From positions 28,135,611 to 28,199,610 of the forward strand of contig NC_092576.1 in the NCBI RefSeq assembly GCF_037975245.1: DNA of 64,000 nt, written 5' to 3'. Under the pieces are notes generated by a model. It made no database searches. It was given only the letters and a program-made list of their open reading frames with translations, and was not told where the DNA came from. This document shows, in pieces, positions 56,760 through 64,000 of this stretch. The position numbers and the translations under genes are program-made. How positions within the stretch are numbered: position 1 is the stretch's first letter; each line of letters opens with the position of its first letter. The stretch comes from Apostichopus japonicus (Eukaryota > Echinodermata > Holothuroidea > Aspidochirotida > Stichopodidae).

Positions 56760-59751
56760 CTACGCAGGTTTTATCGTGACACAATTGTTTCCAGCATTTA
56801 CTATCATTAAATATGCGTCTTCTGCACACCGATAGTAGTGCAACCCACGAACAAAATTCAAGGACTTACTTCCGCTAAAGTAACCACCGACTGGACTTTC
56901 TTCTACCATGAATGGATCTAACACATTTTTGTTGTATTTTACAATACATTCGTATTGATAACTGTAACCAGGGGATCTAAGAGCGGCGTAGATGTTCCCA
57001 TTCTTATCTACATCAATCCCTCTGCAATGCACAATGCGACCGCCTGGTAAATCTGTTTTAATCACAGAAGTGGGACGTTCAAAATCTGAAGAATATATAT
57101 ATATTGCTTTATTATTGAAGTCTGAAATAACAAACTCACCTAACGGGCTCTTTTTGATATACCAAGGATCACCCAGTTGGTTGTGACCAGCCTGTCTAAT
57201 GTACTTACCATCACTTTCAAAAATGGCTACTACGGCATCACCAATTTTCCTACCGGACAGAACATAGATTTGTTTTGTCTCTCCGCATGCAGTTATACCC
57301 GCAGGCTCCGTTAAGTGATCTTTGCCAAAACTCGTTATATAGTTCAAATTATGGTCAAACACCATGATACATTTCGTATTTTTATCTGTCACGTATAGTG
57401 TGGTGCCAAGAAATACAGCGGCAAACGGCTTAAAATCATCACGGTGGAATCTCCTCACTTCTTTACCCTGCATGTCGTATACACGGATCCAGCCGTCCAT
57501 CAATACGAAAATTTCATTTTTCAATGTCAATACGTCATGTGGCTGGTTTATTCCCGTCAATCCGGTGATAGCAGGAGCTTCCGCCAGTATCTGAGTCGAA
57601 TCATACCTATTATCCGCTTTCTGGTTGACATGTGATTCCTGCCCTGTATAAACAAAAACAAAAGTGAAAATAGAACTGCTTCAAACAAGTGTGTCTCTGA
57701 AAATGGTGAACAGGGCAGACTTGACCGGTTTTTACTGAAACAATTGGTCTTTTCATGTACAAAACTGTGCATACATAGGTGACGTCACACGCTAAAACTA
57801 AAGTTTTGCTTCGTCCTGAAAACAACATGTTTACATGTTAAACGAAAGCAAAGAAACTAACAGTATATAAGGATGTCGTTTGCTGGTACTTGTTCACGGT
57901 AAAGCCAGTCTTCCGCTTGTTTCTCAATACATACATAATTGAATTTCAGGACATACCCACTGTGGGTATGTCCTGAAATTTGCGCATATCGCGTGCGTAA
58001 CAAACGGAAGCAAATGATCTATGTACGTCACACGAAGAGCGCCAATAAAAGTAGGGCAATAACAGAACATGAACATATTAATAACACAGTAGAATCAGAA
58101 CTGAACTAATAGCACTTAATGGTTTCAGATATTCCGTGATTACTGTACTTGATGTAACTCCATTTGGAATGGAAGTTATAAAACTACATTAATATCTTAT
58201 GATTAAAGTTTGGAGGATAGTAAGCAATCACATTAAGTATGAATTAAGATAACATATATTATTTTCAGACCCGAAAGAATAATACATCACATAAAGTATA
58301 TTTGAATGAAATGAATGTAGTGTTTTGTGGAAAATTGCAGAAATATCCCACCAAAGAAATATGAAAACAATAACATTTTTATTTGTTTTATTTGTATATA
58401 TATATATAAATATTTACCTCGAATCTTCCCATCGGTATTCGTTTCGTTGTTTGCAGTTTGACATTTTAAAAGGTGAGACTGTGGAAAAATGTTGATTTTA
58501 CAAATAAAGTAGCGATGGAAAAAATAGAAAAAGCATCTGATGGAAGAATGATTCATTAAGGAAGTCATATTAATAAAAAAGACATCAGGATATTGACAAC
58601 CTTTACTTGTAATAATGTAGACGCACCGACAAACATACGGTGGGTCAAAACCTAGTCAGGTGAGCTTTCGCATGTTACCTTTAATGATTTAAGAAGAGGC
58701 AAATTGCTTTAGCAAAATAATCTCCGGTGTAATTTGCTTGGTTTGATGATGGCGATGCGTTACTCCGTAATGAACGATTAAACAGAATGTATCAAACTCT
58801 TCCTTAATACACTTAAATATAGGAGAATTGGAAATGTTCAGTGCTAAAAGTGGCTTTCAAACTATTTATGGAAATTATTGAATAAAAGACTCACCATTAT
58901 CTTTTCTTTCACCTGTTCCCTTGCTTTTCGTAGCAGTGGTTCCTGCGTTGTAATGAACTGTCTCAAGTCTCCTCGGGTCCATACTTCCCAAAACTGTATC
59001 GGTTCTGTCGGTCCTCCTTTCATAAATTCATTTATTTGTACTTCTTCATCTCTCAGGGCTCTTCTCAAATCTTGAAAGAAAATGTGGTTTGAAGAGAATC
59101 TAGAGGTCAATTTGCCCAACTAATAGTTAAACCATGTATTAACGGGATATGCACAATTGAAAACCTTTCCAAAAGACTTCGAACGATTAAAATATAATTT
59201 GATTCAACCATTGGTGTCGTTACTTAAACTTTCTCTGAGCTTAAAGAAATGAAATGGGAGATGACAAACGTTCAATGAAAATGGCCGAGAAATGAGTCCA
59301 TTATTACCCTGTCACCTCGAATAACGTTCCCCTCATTATGCTGAAATCATGTTCTGTACATTACAGCATATGTGTATTTGTGCATTTTCGATGCACTTTC
59401 AGTAACAGTGATGATGTATGTCATAGATTATACGATACTTTAAACCAAACCCTTTTCATTTCTATATGCGTAAACGTCCCGGGTTGTAATACTAAATACA
59501 TGACTTATTTGACATTTTGATAAAATGTGAATCATTAATGAAAATACATTTTGGTCCAATGTTGACATACCAATGTCCATCTCTGCTGCTGGAATCTTGG
59601 CCTGTACGTCTCTGTTTATCTGCAGCGCATCTTGTGAACGTCTTCGAAGCTCATGGAATCTTTTTTCTACCGACTGATGCGGGTCTACATAGTACACAAC
59701 ATTTTGGTACGCTGTATTGGCATAGGTGACATAACTTAACATCGAGGCCAT
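56760..59751 (-). CDS. NHL-repeat (TRIM-like, RING-less) protein, 4 exons
   Basis: Exons on the minus strand are 59571-59751, 58895-59070, 58418-58478 and 56760-57643. Donors are G|GTATGT, ATG|GTGAGT and G|GTAAAT; acceptors TTTCAAG, TTCCACAG and TTTATACAG. Phases 1, 0 and 1 agree and the 1302-base reading gives 433 residues. The ATG at 59751 has a good context (ATCATGG). Residues 1 to about 165 are largely charged helix (VEKRFHELRRRSQDAL, LLRKAREQVKEKI), likely a coiled coil. The last 270 form an NHL beta-propeller with recurring strands such as GINQPHDVLTL, LYVTDKNTKCIMVFD, GEFVISDFNNKAIYIY and CRGIDVDKNGNIYAAL. RING and B-box motifs are absent, unlike TRIM2/3/32/71, so ubiquitin-ligase activity is not expected. 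NHL propellers bind RNA or protein; its partner is unknown. Extra 5' exons cannot be excluded. Confidence 0.85.
57942..57980. repeat. 39-bp near-perfect palindrome in NHL intron 3
   Basis: Arms of 19 bases (aatttcaggacatacccac at 57942-57960 and its exact complement at 57962-57980) flank a single T. A 1-nt loop rules out a microRNA-like hairpin; cruciform extrusion or an assembly fold-back are the alternatives. Confidence 0.92.
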
Positions 59752-59916
59752 GATTCCGTATAGGGATGAGAAAATTCCTGACAATTTGTACAAAATATAT
59801 TTGATTATTGTCAAAAAAGAGTCAATCGTATCAGGTGGCAGTATTTTCTTCAAAAAGAGGTGTTTCTTTTCTTCTTCCAACGCTTCGATTGAAAAAAGGA
59901 CGTTCAACAACCATAT

Positions 59917-59924
59917 ATTTTATA
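59917..59924 (-). promoter_or_regulatory. TATA-like box for the NHL gene
   Basis: Minus strand TATAAAAT about 166 bases upstream of the ATG, which would place the start site near 59890 and leave a 5' UTR of about 140 bases. A short GA/CT-rich block (about 59996-60025) lies further upstream. Motif only; no expression evidence. Confidence 0.4.
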
Positions 59925-62900
59925 ACGCCTGGGATGCATTTGTAAACAGGTCTGAGAAACAGCTCATATACGTTGCTAAGGTGCTTGTGATTGTGGAGGG
60001 GAGGGGGAGGGGGTGTGGTGGAGGATCGGATTTTCCACTGGGAGGATTCGTTGGGATAGTTGCCATACCGGAAGTTTGACATTTGCAGCTGCAAAACACG
60101 AGTCAATGCGCTGTACCTGCAATACTGGTTCCTTAATTAGTAATACGCTAAGGTGCTTAACCTAACACCAAATAACCATATTCAACTTTAATATGGGTGG
60201 TGCAAAGAGATAGAAACAAGGTTTCGATTTTTCCAAGTTCGAATTTCCTGAAAACTTGTAACAATGGTAAGCCCAAAATCAAAACTGTTAGAAATAGCCT
60301 ACCATTATTGACTTATAAATCAGAATTATCCTCCAATCAGATGCAATTATTTTAGAGATGTTGCATTGATACTTTTTTTTTGTAACTTTCATGTTTTTGA
60401 ACACCGAGTTTCCGTCTTTTGAAGCTCCCGGCCAATTATTGGGGGTAAAACTGCTTCACATTTGTGCTAACTGTAGGATACCAAATCATTGACAAGTAGT
60501 CGTACAACTTTCATAGAGTTTTCCTCCTACTGCATGCTCAGTGACCTGCTAAGACAGTATGATCTTTCCTTGGAAAAATTAAATGCTTTTAAATTTAACT
60601 TGACGGAATAAATCTAGCGAGGATCTAGTGGGATTAATCTTAGTAGGCGAAGCTACGCGAAATACAACTCTGGCCCAAGTTAGGTTATTATTCCTGCGTT
60701 GAGTAAAGTCTGGAGACTCCCCATAGCGTTGATGCAAATGTGATTTGGAAATTTAAAGTCTTTAACTTTAAAGGTGTAGTTCTTTTACCAAACGGTAGAC
60801 GATTGGACACATTTCAACAAATTTCAATATACCCATGAAGCAAATTGTGCATCGATAATAATGTGGAAACTCAAACAGTTAAAACGAAACACATTGCTCA
60901 CTATTTAACATGTTTCACTAAATGCAGTTGTTTTGTCTGTCCTTTTATAAATTATGAATTTGGACCGTGAACTGTTGCACCAGTGTCAATAGTGCCAATG
61001 TCAACAATGTCTGATAATAAATCAGTTTATAGATCTTAAATTTTTCATATCATACTGAGATGGACGGTTCGCCAAATGTCAATATTATATGATAATGACT
61101 TATTTTTTATAACCACTTATTTCGTTATTATACTAGTACGGTATGCATACTATTATTAGTGGTGAACTTTGGACTGTGGACCTTTCTCTCGAGTGTCAGT
61201 AGTTTCGATTTAATGGTATAAGATTACAATAGACTCAGCAATGTATTGACAAAACTATATGATATTATTCAATGGTTAGTACAGTCAGTCACACACAACT
61301 TAGGCAACACCTACTAAATATTTATAATTTCACAGTAAAGTAATATTGATATTCAGGTCAAATGCTCAACTGGAAGCTTTTTTTTTTAAAAGTAACAAAT
61401 TATATTCATATTTAGGTCTTTAATTTTGAAAACAAATCTTTACAACTTTCTAACATTGCAACAAATGTCTGCTAACAAGGATCATTAAGCAAAGGAAAAG
61501 AGAGGAAAAAATGACACCGGTGTCCAATCCACGTCTTCTATTTTACACTCAAACAAATGCATTACCAGTTCAAAAATATTGCCAATCTAACAAATTTCTC
61601 ACATGGACGCTTAAATGAGCCTCTGCAGGGTTGCTGCTCTTGTTCTAGGTAGCTCTGGTAAGCAATTGCGTCTCCCTTCCCGCAAATACGAGGAGTGTTT
61701 GAATATGTCTGCCTGGTTTGTGCAATTCATGTTTGGTATGTCCAAAATATGATGAAATGTGGAAGAAAATACGATCGAACATTTTTCATATCATACTGTG
61801 ATTAACGGTGCACGAAATACAATGATTCTACTCAAAGGGCCACTATTTTTCAAACCTTAAAAACTGTGTCTCTTACTTCCTCTGTAACAGCTCCCTGTCT
61901 ATCCGTCATACCGTTATCATAACAGAGACCAGATACCACATAACAGCTCTACGGCCATGATGTGCATGGGCGGCGGTGAACAGGCCGTTTAGGTCGAAAA
62001 CGAACTGGGTTGCTCCAATCGGCAAGAGAAGACCCCCCCCCCCTCCGGGAAAAGGGGCTTACACCCAGTTTCGAGCTACCACGATGACTGTATTATCTAC
62101 GTAAATTTGTTATTAAGAACGCATTAACTGCTTTCGTCATTTATTTTATAGTGGGACTGCTAACACTTTCAAAACTACACGGTAAGTTAGCAACATTGAA
62201 CCACGTCTGTGAAATCGCATTATTACAGTGCGTTTGAATGGTCGGATTTTTCTAAGTTATTTGGGATCAACGAGATATGACTCCGGCCTAGCAACACTAC
62301 TTCCTGTCCCATGTCATTTTTATGGACTTATTATAGTTTGGTACTTACCCAAATGGTTTTTATCAATGTTAATACACGATAATGCAAGATATTTATTAAG
62401 TACATTTACTACGTATGGGTCTCTAGAACTCCTCTTTCTCAGAACAAAAGGTAATGCTGGAAATTATTAAGACTTCTCATGATTTCTGCTCGTTGACCTA
62501 TACCAGTGCTTACATATATGTCTCTTTATTGTGTTGTTTAGTATGACGTTAACATAAACTAAAGTGAAACTAAATTGGTCGGCTTTTGAATAGTCGCTAG
62601 ACTGTATCGTTGTGCACTATTCGTCTCATTGCGATCTGTACTGTAGTGTAAAGGTCTTATTGCGCATATAAACAACCGTACACATAGTCCATATATAACA
62701 TACAAACTCAATGCATGTCATCTAGTACAATGTTTACTTCTGGTTGAATTGCTAGCAAAAGCGCTCGATAAAACTATGAAATATGTTAGTTAATTAGACA
62801 AATAATATTCCCTACTTTTTCCTAGGCTAACTCTTAATCATTTAAAACTCCGGTTCGTCGGTCAATTAAAACTACAATTGCGCCGTTTTAACCATGTAAT

Positions 62901-64000
62901 CCCATCACTACACTAAAATAGACAAAGGAGCTGCTACTAAAAGGAGCTAACCAAATTGGCATGCAATCCATTTGATGTTAACAATCGTCATGGAATATTT
63001 GATTGGTCTGGAATACATTAAGTGGTCAGATAATACTTACCTTTTTGCCAAGATGTACACACATTAATAGTTTACCAATTCCGGGTGGCATGCATGGACA
63101 ACAGTGACGTTAGTGAAGATTCTGTTGAAACAAAATTCTGCAACTGCCTCAGTAAACGACACTTCCTTATCATTATAATTAGACTCCGCCCACAAGCTCG
63201 TCGGACGAATCGCAAAAGCGTTAAAATGGAGGCGAAAACAAATCTTTTTCGGGCTAATACTAAATTATGTTAGTACGCAAACAATAATTTAGTTCCAGTT
63301 TAGTCGAAGAGACAGTAATTTAGAGAAATGTGAGAAGTTAGCACATTCTCACTGACCATAAACGCGATGCATAAAAGCTCATGAACGTACACGTTACCGT
63401 GGAAACAATAACAATGGACTTTCCATGTAGTTCTCGTTAGAAGTGAACCATTTTTTTTAACTTCACTCTTCCAATAAACATGCAGCTACATGAGAAAGAA
63501 TAGTTGTTAGAATTGTTCACATATTTGTTAATTCATTTTGGGTAGCAATTCTTCAATTAAAATTAAATAATGGTTAAAAAACTGCCTCAACTTCTGGTCA
63601 TATTTCGTAAGATTAGTTGTTATTATAGGCCAGTATAAAAACTGTGCCGTACGATATCTTGTGAAATATGTCGACATATTGGGTAGTTCTTCATTTGTTG
63701 TTGCAATTAATCGTGTTTCCAGATTCTCGTCAGTATATGCAATATTAGTCGAATCCACGAAGTATAAAGCTTTGAGTGTGTCTCAGTCTCGCTGCCATAA
63801 AGTAAGGCTTCCAGAAGTTACAACTCCACCTGAGCAGATACACAAGCAAACAGAACATCACGAAAAAAAAAGCGCCGATGAGTTCCATTTACCAGTTTCA
63901 AAAGTTAAAACTGGGAAAACTTTTACCGTTTCAGTACAATATAACATGCCGACAATACATACAATACAATACATACGTATGTTTTAGTGTGCGTAGTGTC
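59925..64000. other. No gene recognised
   Basis: The interval holds a G-rich run (about 59996-60022), a C11 run (62033-62043) and two weak repeats sharing ttttcatatcatactg (about 61038-61083 and 61779-61825). Frames at 62228, 63085 and 63661 have no recognisable motif. A single-exon reading was considered for each and not supported. Confidence 0.4.

Noticed and set aside
57942-57980. microRNA precursor
   Set aside because: Arms of only 19 bp with a 1-nt loop do not fit a Dicer substrate.

Overview
The window looks like nuclear DNA of a marine invertebrate deuterostome, most probably an echinoderm, with no firmer placement. It is AT-rich, has spliced genes with GT-AG introns, carries a lineage-expanded KMT5A-like SET gene and an NHL-only protein, and is full of degenerate LINEs, a Penelope fragment, hAT and foldback DNA elements, SINEs, solo LTRs and one nearly intact Ty3/gypsy element. 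Nothing bacterial (operons, CRISPR) is present.

Left end (1-5.8 kb): three minus-strand gene models assembled from exons by splice site and phase. They are a SET-domain protein (818-2699, probably continuing off the left edge), a four-exon gene of unknown function with one frameshift (3670-4906), and a first exon of a possible single-pass membrane protein (5567-5765). From 5.8 to 11 kb there are two LINE 3' ends and otherwise non-coding sequence.

Middle (11-40.7 kb): three diverged copies of one large duplicon. Copy A (11.4-18.4 kb) is inverted and bounded by two inverted hAT copies; B (19.9-28.5 kb) and C (32.4-40.65 kb) are direct. Each copy carries the same unrecognised three-exon gene. 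Only C is intact (279 aa predicted, with four 18-residue repeats). A has a 7-bp frameshift; B has lost the start of exon 2 and has a solo LTR inserted just after exon 1. C contains an exact 1451-bp tandem duplication upstream of its gene. B and C are separated by a candidate 2.67-kb solo LTR.

Right (40.7-64 kb): decayed coding remnants and a Penelope fragment precede a full-length minus-strand Ty3/gypsy element (43,784-53,805; CAAG target duplication; LTRs about 0.6% different by eye) whose gag and pol are broken by stops, frameshifts and a substituted integrase catalytic residue. Then comes about 3 kb without a recognised gene, a complete four-exon NHL-repeat gene on the minus strand (56,760-59,751), and about 4 kb of unassigned sequence.

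All calls are by eye from translation, splice signals and repeat comparison. No database search was run, and identity figures are hand counts.
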